This document shows positions 26,693 through 35,583 of a DNA stretch of 64,000 nucleotides, one piece after another; the first letter of the stretch is position 1; each line of letters begins with the position of its first letter. Origin of the DNA: Bin5 sp965261695 (GTDB lineage Bacteria; Chloroflexota; Anaerolineae; Caldilineales; Caldilineaceae). The stretch is from positions 62,001 to 126,000 of the forward strand of contig OZ253474.1 in the NCBI GenBank assembly GCA_965261695.1. Direction: 5' to 3'. Under the pieces are notes generated by a model that saw only the letters and a program-made list of their open reading frames with translations, was not told where the DNA came from and did no database searches. Both the position numbers and the translations under genes were made by a program.

Positions 26693-28222
26693 GTGATCTA
26701 TGACACACTGATCGTGGGCGCAGGCTCGGCGGGCAACATTATCGCCGCCCGTTTGACCGAAGATTCGACGCGTCAACTGCTCCTGCTTGAAGCCGGACCG
26801 GACTACCCGACCCTGGACAGCTTGCCCCCGGATGTCAGGCTGGGCTACGAATCCTCCTCCGGCATCATTTCAATGAGCCACGACTGGGGCTACACGGGGC
26901 GGGCGACCGCGCTCCGTACCGATATGGCGGTTCCCCGCGGCAGAATCGTGGGCGGCTCGAGCGCGGTCAACGCGCAGATTTTTCTGCGCGGCGTGCCGGA
27001 GGATTTCGACGCCTGGGCCGCGCTGGGCAATGACCAGTGGGCCTTCGAACAGGTACTCCCTTACTATTGCAAGCTTGAGAATGACCTGGATTTCGGCGCG
27101 GACGACTATCACGGAAACGACGGCCCCATCGGCGTACGCCGCTATCCGGAGGAGGAATGGGGGCCTGATCAGTCGGCCTGGGCTGAAGCCTGCCGGCAGG
27201 CCGGATTCCCCGAGTGCCCGGACGCCAATCAGCCGCACTCAACCGGCGTAGGCCCGTATCCACTCAATAACATTGACGGCGTACGCCAGAGCACCGCCAT
27301 CACCTACCTGGCCGCGGCCCGTGACCGCCCCAACTTGCGCATCATGGGCGACTGTACGACCCGCCGGATATTGCTTGAAAGCGGGCGGGCCGTCGGCGTC
27401 GAAGTGGAGCGCAGCGGGCAGGTGGAGAAGGTCTACGCCGACGAAGTGGTCCTTTGCGCCGGGGCGGTCGGAACGCCGCAGATCATGATGCTTTCCGGGA
27501 TTGGACCGGTGCCTCTCTTGCGCGAAATTGGCGTGGACGTGCTTCATAACCTTCCCGGCGTCGGCCAAAACCTGCGCGATCATCCGACCGTGAACCTACT
27601 TTGGCAATCGAAGGTCGGACCAACCAACCGCTATCACCCGCACCAGGTTGCCTTGCGCTACACCGCTGACGGCTCTGCCATGCACAACGATATGATCGTC
27701 TATGTCGCCGCGGTCCCGGATCCAAACGGCGAGACGGACGAGTTCATCTTCGTGCGCCCGACGGTGAATCTTGCCGTCGGCCAGGGCGAGTTTCGCCTGC
27801 GCAGCCCCGGCATCCACGACAAGCCGCTCCTCAGCTACCGCTATTATGAGGAGTCGTTCGACCGCACGCGCCAGCGGGAGGCTATCCGCCTGTGTACCGA
27901 ACTGATCGAGGAGCATCCGGGCTTCCGCCAACTGGTCGGTCAGGTTTTGAATGGCCCCGGCAGCGCGCTGCACGACAATGCGGCCCTGGATCGCTGGATG
28001 TTCGCCAATTCCGACACTGGCCATCACACGTCCAGCACCTGCAAGATGGGCCCGCACAACGATCCGCAGGCTGTTGCCGACCAGACAGGGCGGGTACACG
28101 GAATTGACGGATTGCGTATTGTCGATGCCTCGCTGATGCCGGACAGCGTACGCGCCAACATCAACGCCACAGTAATGATGATGGCGGAAAAGATCGCCGC
28201 AGAGATGCGCGGCGGCAACTGA
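26693..28222 (+). CDS. GMC family oxidoreductase, tandem copy 1
   Basis: An FAD-dependent alcohol/polyol oxidoreductase of 509 residues. The FAD-binding loop is GAGSAGN at residues 9-15. GMC signature 1 is seen at VPRGRIVGGSSAVNAQIFLR and signature 2 at GAVGTPQIMMLSGIG. The C-terminal active-site region has the His-His pair in HHTSSTCKMG. The GTG at 26693 is preferred because it gives exactly the same start (IYDTLIVGAGSAGN) as the next copy; a longer frame from 26624 would overlap the PhyH gene. It probably oxidises an alcohol produced or exposed by the PhyH enzymes. Confidence 0.92.
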   Translation: MIYDTLIVGAGSAGNIIAARLTEDSTRQLLLLEAGPDYPTLDSLPPDVRLGYESSSGIISMSHDWGYTGRATALRTDMAVPRGRIVGGSSAVNAQIFLRGVPEDFDAWAALGNDQWAFEQVLPYYCKLENDLDFGADDYHGNDGPIGVRRYPEEEWGPDQSAWAEACRQAGFPECPDANQPHSTGVGPYPLNNIDGVRQSTAITYLAAARDRPNLRIMGDCTTRRILLESGRAVGVEVERSGQVEKVYADEVVLCAGAVGTPQIMMLSGIGPVPLLREIGVDVLHNLPGVGQNLRDHPTVNLLWQSKVGPTNRYHPHQVALRYTADGSAMHNDMIVYVAAVPDPNGETDEFIFVRPTVNLAVGQGEFRLRSPGIHDKPLLSYRYYEESFDRTRQREAIRLCTELIEEHPGFRQLVGQVLNGPGSALHDNAALDRWMFANSDTGHHTSSTCKMGPHNDPQAVADQTGRVHGIDGLRIVDASLMPDSVRANINATVMMMAEKIAAEMRGGN

Positions 28223-28237
28223 TCAGGTGAACACAAC

Positions 28238-29770
28238 GTGATCTATGACACACTGATCGTGGGCGCAGGTTCGGCGGGCAACATCCTCGCCGCCCGCCTG
28301 ACAGAAGACCCGACCCGTCAACTGCTATTGCTCGAAGCGGGCCCAGACTACCCGTCGGCGGACAGTCTGCCCGCGGACATCAGGCTGGGTTACGGCACGC
28401 CATCCGGCATCTATTCGCTAAGCCACGACTGGGGGTATACAGGCCAAGCCACCCCTCACTGCACTGACATGCCTGTCCCTCGCGGCAAGTTGGTGGGCGG
28501 CTCCAGCGCGGTCAACGCGCAGATCTTTCTGCGCGGCGTACCGGAGGATTTCGATGCCTGGGTCGCGCTCGGCAACGACCGCTGGGATTTCAAACAGGTA
28601 CTCCCTTACTTTTGCAAGCTGGAAAACGACCATGAATTCGGCGCGGCAGGCTACCACGGCGACGCCGGCCCCATCGGCGTGAGCCGCTATCCTGAAGAGG
28701 ATTGGGGGCCGGAACAGCGGGCCTGGGTTGACGCCTGCCGGCAGGCCGGATTCCCTGATTGCCCGGACGCCAATCAGCCGCACTCGACCGGTGTAGGCCC
28801 GTATCCACTCAACAACATTGACGGCGTGCGCCAGAGCACTGCTGTGACCTACCTGGCGCAAGCGCGCAACCGGCCCAATCTGCACATCCAGGGAAACTGC
28901 ACGACCCAGCGCGTTTTGCTGGAGGGCAAGCGCGCCGTCGGCGTCGAGGTCGAGCGCGGCGGCCAGCTTGAGCGCCAGTTCGCCGACGAAATCATACTTT
29001 GTGCCGGCGCAATCGGCACGCCGCAGATCATGATGCTGTCCGGTATCGGACCGTCGCCGCACTTGCGCGAGATTGGCATAGATGTGAGGCAACATCTGCC
29101 CGGCGTCGGCCAGAATCTGCGCGATCATCCGACCGCAGGTCTGCGCTGGCGGCTGAAGTTCCGGCCTACCAACCGATTCCACTGGCTGCAGACGGGTCTC
29201 CGCTACACGGCGGACGGCTCGGAAATCGCCAACGACATGATCGTCTACAACTTCGCGTCGCCGGATCTTGCGGACGACCCGGGCGAATTCTTCGCCCTGT
29301 TGCCGGTGGTGAATCTGGCGCTTGGCCAGGGCGAGTTGCGCCTGTGCAGCGCCGACATTGACGCAAAGCCGCTGCTAGACTATCGCTATTACGAGGAGTC
29401 GTTCGACCGAAAGCGGCATCGTGAGGGGCTGCGGCTGTGCATGAACCTAGTTGAGGGACATGCGCCCTTTCGTCAACTTCTCGGCCCGATGATACGCAAC
29501 CCGGGGGATGCCCTGCACGACGATGCGTCCCTCGATCGCTGGATTCTCGCCAACGCCGAGACCTGCCATCACTCCTCCGGTACGTGCAAAATGGGACCGC
29601 ACACGGACTCGCTGGCTGTCGCCGACCAGACTGGCCGCGTTCACGGCATTGACAGTCTCCGAATCGTCGATGCTTCGCTGATGCCAGACTGCGTGCGCGC
29701 CAATATCAACGCCACAACGATGATGATGGCGGAGAAAATCGCGACGGAGATGCGCGGCGGAAACGAGTAG
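28238..29770 (+). CDS. GMC family oxidoreductase, tandem copy 2
   Basis: A 510-residue paralogue of the preceding gene, with FAD loop GAGSAGN, signature VPRGKLVGGSSAVNAQIF, second signature GAIGTPQIMMLSGIG and active-site HHSSGTCKMG. Similarity runs the whole length, with most change between about residues 300 and 370, where the substrate-recognition part of GMC enzymes lies. This suggests divergence in substrate preference. The GTG start lies 15 bases after the first copy. Both are co-oriented with the duplicated PhyH genes and a D-2-hydroxyacid dehydrogenase. Confidence 0.92.
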   Translation: MIYDTLIVGAGSAGNILAARLTEDPTRQLLLLEAGPDYPSADSLPADIRLGYGTPSGIYSLSHDWGYTGQATPHCTDMPVPRGKLVGGSSAVNAQIFLRGVPEDFDAWVALGNDRWDFKQVLPYFCKLENDHEFGAAGYHGDAGPIGVSRYPEEDWGPEQRAWVDACRQAGFPDCPDANQPHSTGVGPYPLNNIDGVRQSTAVTYLAQARNRPNLHIQGNCTTQRVLLEGKRAVGVEVERGGQLERQFADEIILCAGAIGTPQIMMLSGIGPSPHLREIGIDVRQHLPGVGQNLRDHPTAGLRWRLKFRPTNRFHWLQTGLRYTADGSEIANDMIVYNFASPDLADDPGEFFALLPVVNLALGQGELRLCSADIDAKPLLDYRYYEESFDRKRHREGLRLCMNLVEGHAPFRQLLGPMIRNPGDALHDDASLDRWILANAETCHHSSGTCKMGPHTDSLAVADQTGRVHGIDSLRIVDASLMPDCVRANINATTMMMAEKIATEMRGGNE

Positions 29771-29821
29771 AACCAAGAGACCAAATGAAGCGAGCTTGTT
29801 AAAACGAATGGAGTCGCACAA

Positions 29822-30808
29822 ATGACCAGACGTATTCTGATAACCGATATTGCGTGGCCCGATATCGACATCGAAAAGAAGGTGCTGGCCGCAGTTGATG
29901 GCGAACTCATGGTTGCCGGAGGCGGCTCGCCGGAAGAGATCATCGCGCTCGCGCCGCAAGCTGATGCGATCCTCACCTGCTGGAAGGACGTACCCGCTGA
30001 GGCGCTCGACATCGCTCCCAACTGCCGCATTGTCAGCCGTTACGGCATAGGCCTGGACAACATCCCCATCGACCGCGCCACAAAACTGGGAATGCTGGTA
30101 ACGAACGTACCCGATTTCTGCCTGGAAGAGGTGTCGGACCACGTGATGGCTCTGCTGCTCGCGACTGCCCGCCAGTTGTTCCCGCTTGCCCGCACGCCCG
30201 AGCGCAGCGGCTGGACACGGGACACGCCGCGCCCGATCCCACGCGTGCGTGGGCAGACGTTGGGACTGATCGGTTTCGGCAACATCGCGCGCGCGCTCGT
30301 GCCAAAGGCTCTAGGCTGCGGGCTGCGGGTCATCGCCTTCACGCCGCGTTTGCAAGCCGAAGACGCGCCCGATGGCGTCGAAGTGACCAATGACCTAGGT
30401 GTCCTGCTGGCCGCATCCGACTATGTGTCGATCCACTGTCCGCTCACCGACGAAACCGCGCACCTGATCGACGCAGCTGCTTTGGCGCAGATGAAGCCCT
30501 CCGCGCTGCTGATCAACACCAGTCGCGGCGGTGTCATTGACGAGAGCGCGCTCATCCGCGCGTTGCAGGAGGGGATAATTGGCGGTGCCGCGCTCGATGT
30601 GACCGATCCCGAGCCGCCATCAGCGGACAATCCCCTGCTGACGCTCGAAAATGTAATTGTCACGCCGCATGCCGCCTTTTATTCGGTCGAGTCCACAGCT
30701 GAGCTGGCACGTAAAGCCGCCGAAAATGTGGTAACCGTCCTGCAGGGCGAGGTTCCCAAGACGCTCGTGAACGCGCAGGTTTTGGAACAGGCAAATTGTC
30801 GATTGTAG
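29822..30808 (+). CDS. D-isomer-specific 2-hydroxyacid dehydrogenase (CtBP/SerA-like)
   Basis: A 328-residue NAD-dependent enzyme converting 2-oxo acids and D-2-hydroxy acids. The NAD-binding loop reads GLIGFGNIARALVPKA. Catalytic Arg lies in LLINTSRGGVIDE, Glu in the DPEPP region and His in TPHAAFYSVES; the last form resembles the CtBP-like branch more than classical SerA. The split catalytic domain occupies the N-terminus and the last helix. It follows the duplicated GMC genes by 51 bases and may reduce or oxidise their products. It is convergent with the corrinoid cluster. Confidence 0.9.
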   Translation: MTRRILITDIAWPDIDIEKKVLAAVDGELMVAGGGSPEEIIALAPQADAILTCWKDVPAEALDIAPNCRIVSRYGIGLDNIPIDRATKLGMLVTNVPDFCLEEVSDHVMALLLATARQLFPLARTPERSGWTRDTPRPIPRVRGQTLGLIGFGNIARALVPKALGCGLRVIAFTPRLQAEDAPDGVEVTNDLGVLLAASDYVSIHCPLTDETAHLIDAAALAQMKPSALLINTSRGGVIDESALIRALQEGIIGGAALDVTDPEPPSADNPLLTLENVIVTPHAAFYSVESTAELARKAAENVVTVLQGEVPKTLVNAQVLEQANCRL

Positions 30809-30880
30809 AGTGGAATCTGATGCTAAGCAGGGGTATTGGAGGAATCCGGAGGCCGTAAATGCTTCGACGCGCGTCCGATT

Positions 30881-32791
30881 TCATCCTTGCTCGACGGCAA
30901 CGCCAAGACCAAGCCCCAGCGTTTCCAGTTCGGGGAATTGCAGAACGGCAAGGAACGAGTCGTTGAAATCCGCCCGCCCCGACAGTTCATGGTACTCCAC
31001 GATCTGGGGCAGTGAGCAGGCAACTTGCCGCTCGCGGAAGGAGAGCAGGGCGATCTTCGCGCCTTCACCTGCTGCATTGCCTACCGCTTTTATCCTTTCA
31101 ACCGGCACCGGGGGCACCAACCCGATGATACGCGCGCTCTGAGGATTGATGTAGCTGCCGAAAGAACCGGCCAGATAGATTTCGACCAGATCCTCCGCCT
31201 CCACGCCCAACTCCTGCATGACCACGTCGATGCCGCCGGCAATCGAGCCTTTGGCAAACTGAAGTTCACGCACGTCTCGCTGCGTCAGCACAATCGCTTT
31301 GCCACTACCCGACTCCTCGGCCCTAGCCAAGACGAACGACCGCCGCCCCTCGTCGCCGGTGACGATGCGCCGCGCCAGTTCAGGGGTGACAATCTTGAAC
31401 GCTTCATCCGCCTTGACGAATCGCCCCGATGGCAGCAACAGGCCGCTCAGCCGCAGCTGCGCCACCGCGTCCAACAGGCCGGATCCGCAGAGACCAATCG
31501 GCGGGACATCTCCAATCACCTGTAACGAAATCCCGTCCTGTGTGATGGCAACGGCCTCAATCGCGCCCTCACTGGCGCGCATGCCATCCTGGATCTGCGC
31601 ACCCTCGAAGGCCGGACCGGCCGGCGCGGCCGTGGCGACGGTGCGCTCCGCCGAACCCAGAATGATCTCGCCATTCGTGCCGACATCGACCAGAAGTCGC
31701 ACGCCTTCATTCTGGGCAAGTCCGGTGGCCAAAAGCCCTGCCACCAGATCGGCGCCCACGTATGCCCCCAAATATGGGAGGCAGTGTACCTGCGCCTGCG
31801 GCAGAATCGCCAGCCCAACCTCCTGCGCTGACGACTGCACCATCTCCTCGACCACGGGGATGAATGGTTCGAGACCGATCGCCTCCGGGTCAACGCCCAA
31901 AAACAGGTGCTGCATGGTTGCGTTGCCGGCGGTTACAACCTCGTACACCTCAAACGGGGCGACCTGACCTTCCTCAAGCAGCTGGGCGATGAGGCCGTTC
32001 AGCGTGCGAACGATGACCTCGTTCAACTGGGACAGGCCGTCCTCGTTGAGCATCGTATAGCTGATGCGCGAAATGACATCCGCCCCATGAACGGCCTGGC
32101 CATTCAGCGTTGACCGGACTGAGACCGGCGCGCCGTTGTTGAGATCGAGCAACATGCCGACGACCGTTGTGGTGCCAATGTCAAAGGCCAGCCCAAAGGC
32201 GCGCCCGCTCGTATCACCTTCTTCAACGCTGACCAGTTCTTGTCCGACAACCACCGCAGTCACCTGCCACTGGCTCTTACGCAATACGCCCGGCAATTGG
32301 CGCAGGGCGCTGAGCGACGCCTCGACCGCATAGCCCTCCGGGGCAAGCGCATCGCGGATGCGGTTGAAGTCGCTGCGCTGATCCTCCAGCGATGGCGGCG
32401 ACAACGTCAGGGGGATCTTGTGGACATTAGCATTCAGGATGACGTGGCGTTCAAAGCCCATTAGCGCGGCTTTGGGGTTCCCCATCAGCCGCGGCACCTC
32501 GCAAACGACATCCGCCTGGGCCTCGCTGCGACAGGAGAGACGCCATCCGTCTGCCAACTCGGCCTCGGAAAAGATTCTGCGATCGGCCGCGGTCGCGCCA
32601 TTATGGCCGCGCAAAATGCGCACCTTGCACTTGCCGCACGTTCCCTTTGCCCCGCAAGTGCTGTCGATGGGCAGCCCGATCCAGTTTGCGGCGTTGAAGA
32701 GCGTCATGCCGGGAGGGACCCGCGTCACTTTGTTGTGGGGGCGAAATTCGATGGAGACTTTGGTGGTTGTGGGCGATTCGGTCGTTGTCAT
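30881..32791 (-). CDS. Corrinoid-protein reductive activator (RACo-like; 2Fe-2S plus ASKHA domain)
   Basis: A 636-residue protein that, by family, reduces inactive Co(II) corrinoid protein to Co(I) using ATP. The N-terminal ferredoxin-like domain has Cys46, Cys52 and Cys55 (CGAKGTCGKCKV) and a later Cys in WRLSCRSE for a 2Fe-2S cluster. The large C-terminal DUF4445/ASKHA part begins near FGLAFDIGTTTVVGML, the phosphate-binding loop, and contains LLVDVGTNGEIILG and LAGSFGSYINP. It is the last gene of a minus-strand cluster that also encodes the corrinoid protein and both methyltransferases, so it completes the methyl-transfer machinery. Confidence 0.92.
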   Translation of the reverse strand: MTTTESPTTTKVSIEFRPHNKVTRVPPGMTLFNAANWIGLPIDSTCGAKGTCGKCKVRILRGHNGATAADRRIFSEAELADGWRLSCRSEAQADVVCEVPRLMGNPKAALMGFERHVILNANVHKIPLTLSPPSLEDQRSDFNRIRDALAPEGYAVEASLSALRQLPGVLRKSQWQVTAVVVGQELVSVEEGDTSGRAFGLAFDIGTTTVVGMLLDLNNGAPVSVRSTLNGQAVHGADVISRISYTMLNEDGLSQLNEVIVRTLNGLIAQLLEEGQVAPFEVYEVVTAGNATMQHLFLGVDPEAIGLEPFIPVVEEMVQSSAQEVGLAILPQAQVHCLPYLGAYVGADLVAGLLATGLAQNEGVRLLVDVGTNGEIILGSAERTVATAAPAGPAFEGAQIQDGMRASEGAIEAVAITQDGISLQVIGDVPPIGLCGSGLLDAVAQLRLSGLLLPSGRFVKADEAFKIVTPELARRIVTGDEGRRSFVLARAEESGSGKAIVLTQRDVRELQFAKGSIAGGIDVVMQELGVEAEDLVEIYLAGSFGSYINPQSARIIGLVPPVPVERIKAVGNAAGEGAKIALLSFRERQVACSLPQIVEYHELSGRADFNDSFLAVLQFPELETLGLGLGVAVEQG

Positions 32792-32834
32792 GTCAGCATT
32801 TGCAGATGCGCTTCCTGTTCGAACAAAACGCGGG

Positions 32835-33704
32835 CTAGTTCGCTTCCTGCAGTCGTTTTCGTTCCGATCGGAATGCCTGTATCAAATTGCTCGCATAGGC
32901 ATCATGCCCCATGAGCAGGTCGACGGCGAAAATGGTATGGCGGATCTCGGTCTCAAGCGGATTGGTGATCGCCGAAGTCAGCCCGGCGGCGATTGCCATT
33001 GACAAGAAAGCGGCATTTACGGTTGGGCGCCAGGGCAAGCCGAACGAAATATTGCTCGCGCCGCAGGTCATGTTGACGCCCAGCTTCTCGCGGATCAGGC
33101 GGATCGTCTTCAGCGTGGTCAGAGCGGCGTTGTCATCCGCGCTGACCGTCAATGCCAGCGGGTCGATCAACACGTCTTCCGCGGGAATGCCATGGTCAGC
33201 GGCGCGCTCAACGATCGCAGTGGCGATACGCAGGCGCTCCTCCGGGTCGTTGGAAATGCCGGAATCGTCGTTGGCGACACCGACGACGGCCGCGCCGTAC
33301 TTCTTGACCAACGGCAGCACAGTCTCCAGCCGCTCATCCTCGAATGTAACCGAATTGACCAGCGCCTTGCCCTGGTAAACGCTGAGGCCCGCTTCAAGCG
33401 CCTCGACCACCGACGAGTCAATCGAAATCGGCACGTCTACGATTGCTTGAACGGCCTGGATGGCCTGGCAGAGGATCGCCGGCTCGACCCCATCGACAGG
33501 CACGCCGGCGTTGATATCCAGCACATGCGCCTGTGCATCAACCTGCCGTCGGGCGTCGCGGCAGACCATGCTCATATTGCGGTCGATCATCTGCTTTGTA
33601 AGGATTTTGCGGCCAGTGGGGTTGATGCGTTCGCCTATGATAACGAAGGGGTGCTCAGGACCGATAACGACAGTCTTCTGCGCGGACGAAATCACAGTGT
33701 TCAT
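32835..33704 (-). CDS. Methyltetrahydrofolate:corrinoid methyltransferase (pterin-binding, MeTr-like)
   Basis: A 289-residue TIM-barrel of the pterin-binding family. Visible landmarks are the opening IGERINPTGRK, the barrel-strand motif VLDINAGVPVDG, SIDSSVVEALEAG, ALVNSVTFED, and the late NMTCGASNISFGLPWR, where Asn and Asp residues contact the folate. It transfers methyl groups between corrinoid protein and tetrahydrofolate. It starts six bases downstream of the corrinoid protein gene and lies 43 bases ahead of the activator, so it would act as methyltransferase II of the system. Confidence 0.92.
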   Translation of the reverse strand: MNTVISSAQKTVVIGPEHPFVIIGERINPTGRKILTKQMIDRNMSMVCRDARRQVDAQAHVLDINAGVPVDGVEPAILCQAIQAVQAIVDVPISIDSSVVEALEAGLSVYQGKALVNSVTFEDERLETVLPLVKKYGAAVVGVANDDSGISNDPEERLRIATAIVERAADHGIPAEDVLIDPLALTVSADDNAALTTLKTIRLIREKLGVNMTCGASNISFGLPWRPTVNAAFLSMAIAAGLTSAITNPLETEIRHTIFAVDLLMGHDAYASNLIQAFRSERKRLQEAN

Positions 33705-33710
33705 AGCGGG

Positions 33711-34469
33711 CTACTCGTCTCCGTGACCGGCCTTGACCATGAGTTCCTCGACAGCCTGGACCGCGCTGGCCAGGGCAGTTGTGTCTTTACCTACATCGCC
33801 CCGCATGCTGACATCATAGCCCATATCGGTCATGAGTTGCTTGGCCAGCCGCACGGCCGAGCTGGCGTCGGGAGCAAAGCCGTCGGCGCCAACACTGTCG
33901 GCGTATTCCGGCGTCACCGGCGCGCCGCCCACCATCACCTTGACCGAATCTCGCAGCCCGGCCTCGGTCAGCGCAGCCAGGTTCGACTTGAAGAACGGCA
34001 TCGTCGTGGTCAGAAAAGCAGAGAAGCCCAAGAGCTGGGGCTGATGCTCCCGAACCGCTTCAACCACCTCTTCCGGCTTGACGTTGACGCCCAGGTCAAC
34101 GATGTCAAAGCCTTCGCCCTCCAGCATGATGTTGCACAGATTCTTGCCAATATCGTGGACATCGCCCTTTACCGTCAGCATCACCACCTTGCCGATCGGT
34201 TCCGCGCCCTTGTCGACAAGCAGCGGTCGCAGCAGCGCCATCGCCCCTTGCATCGCCCGCGCAGCCACCAACATCTCCGGCACAAAGTACTCGCCGATCT
34301 CAAACAGGCGGCCAACCTCCTGCAGCGATGGAATGAGCGCGCCGAAGAGGATATCAAGCGGATCCATCCCCCGATCGATGCCCTCTTCCGTGAGCGCAAC
34401 CACCGCCGCCGCCTCACCCACCAATGTATGCTCGTACAAACCTTTCTTGATTTCTTCTTCGCGGCTCAT
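33711..34469 (-). CDS. Corrinoid (cobalamin-binding) methyltransferase protein, MtbC/MtvC-like
   Basis: A 252-residue protein with the two-domain layout of methyl-carrying corrinoid proteins. An N-terminal helical cap (about residues 1-90) is followed by a B12-binding Rossmann domain containing DVHDIGKN, whose His is the lower axial ligand of cobalt. The later segments LGFSAFLTTTMPFF and VMVGGAPVTPEYADSVGADG are typical. The last 20-30 residues are Ala/Val-rich and slightly longer than usual. It lies between its two methyltransferases in one operon, 12 bases after the UroD-like gene. Confidence 0.93.
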   Translation of the reverse strand: MSREEEIKKGLYEHTLVGEAAAVVALTEEGIDRGMDPLDILFGALIPSLQEVGRLFEIGEYFVPEMLVAARAMQGAMALLRPLLVDKGAEPIGKVVMLTVKGDVHDIGKNLCNIMLEGEGFDIVDLGVNVKPEEVVEAVREHQPQLLGFSAFLTTTMPFFKSNLAALTEAGLRDSVKVMVGGAPVTPEYADSVGADGFAPDASSAVRLAKQLMTDMGYDVSMRGDVGKDTTALASAVQAVEELMVKAGHGDE

Positions 34470-34481
34470 GGTAGACGGCTC

Positions 34482-35510
34482 CTATTGGGTGGGATTGTCT
34501 TTGCAGGTTTCCACGATCGCCTGCAGATTGGCGAGGGGTGCCTGGAGCGGAACGGCACATTCGGGCGCGATGATGTCCACGCCGGCGTCAATTGCGGCTT
34601 GGGCCTCGGCGCGTGCCTCATCCGGTCCGCGGGCATATAGCGTGATCGGGTTGTTGACGTTGCCCGTCAGCTTCATTTTGCCGGCGGCCTTCTCGACCAT
34701 CAGGTTGGGGTCGTTGGCCGACTCGAAGTGATAGCACGCAAAACCGGCCTCATTGAAATACTCGACCCGATCCAGCGTCCGACCACAGCAGTGCAGGATA
34801 ACGGGGCCCTTGACCTGCGGCACCAATTCCTGGTGATGGGGCAAAAGGAAGTCCCTGTACATCGTATTGCGCACAAGGTCGCCAGTGGCGTGGTCAGCCC
34901 AGACGATGGCGTCGGCGCCGGCCTCCAACTGTGCGGCCGCATAGGTCAGCGGCACGGGTGCAAGCGTCTCCAGCGACTTGCGTACGCGATCGGGGTCCAT
35001 GATCGTATCAAAGAGAAATTCCTGCGTGTTGTAGCAATGGTAAGAAAGCGTCCACGGTCCCATCACCTTGCCCAGGATCATCACCTCGTCACCGAAATGC
35101 TGCTTGAGCAGGCGGATCGCATCAATCGAGCATTTGACGTACTTGTCTTCCAGGAACGAATCGGGAAAGCCGTCCGGCAGCTTAATCTCCGCGTCGCGGT
35201 CCATCCAGGGGGAATCGGTCGGGTTGGGCATCATGTCGGTATCGGACCAGTCCACCTGGCAGCCGAGCGCTACGGCTTCCTGCGCGATACTGAAGATCGG
35301 CATCACACTGTCGAAGCCCATTACCTCGTGTGCACCTGCGGCCAGCGTCGCCATCGGCTCCGGTTCGATGTTGGCATGGGGGAAATGGGCGCCGGTAATG
35401 TCCATCAGTTCATAGGTGATGACGGACACAATGCTGGCCGCCGGCGGTCTGTCCACCGGGTCGCCGTTCAATCCGGCCAAGAACCGCTGTTTAGGTGTCA
35501 TCTTTTCCAT
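34482..35510 (-). CDS. Uroporphyrinogen decarboxylase-like methyltransferase (MtaA/CmuA/UroD family)
   Basis: A 342-residue TIM-barrel of the UroD superfamily. The N-terminal KQRFLAGLNGDPVDRPP and the zinc-type motif VILHCCGRTLDR (His-Cys-Cys) are seen, with ANDPNLMVEKAAGKMKLTGN near the end; these are features of methyltransferases rather than of true HemE. Its place directly upstream of a corrinoid protein, MeTr and activator suggests it is the substrate-side methyltransferase I. Its substrate might be a methoxylated or N/S-methylated compound. The exact substrate cannot be read. Alternative: MtaA-type transfer from the corrinoid to another acceptor. Confidence 0.88.
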   Translation of the reverse strand: MEKMTPKQRFLAGLNGDPVDRPPAASIVSVITYELMDITGAHFPHANIEPEPMATLAAGAHEVMGFDSVMPIFSIAQEAVALGCQVDWSDTDMMPNPTDSPWMDRDAEIKLPDGFPDSFLEDKYVKCSIDAIRLLKQHFGDEVMILGKVMGPWTLSYHCYNTQEFLFDTIMDPDRVRKSLETLAPVPLTYAAAQLEAGADAIVWADHATGDLVRNTMYRDFLLPHHQELVPQVKGPVILHCCGRTLDRVEYFNEAGFACYHFESANDPNLMVEKAAGKMKLTGNVNNPITLYARGPDEARAEAQAAIDAGVDIIAPECAVPLQAPLANLQAIVETCKDNPTQ

Positions 35511-35583
35511 TGCATGCTCCTTTTGGCGCTGGTTTCAGCTTGTATCGTGCGGCCATACTATGGCCACTTGCCTTGCGAAAGAA

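Noticed and set aside
33192..34640. A 482-codon plus-strand frame across the corrinoid cluster
   Set aside because: It is antisense to MeTr and corrinoid protein genes with intact motifs. No ribosome site, and biased shadow composition.
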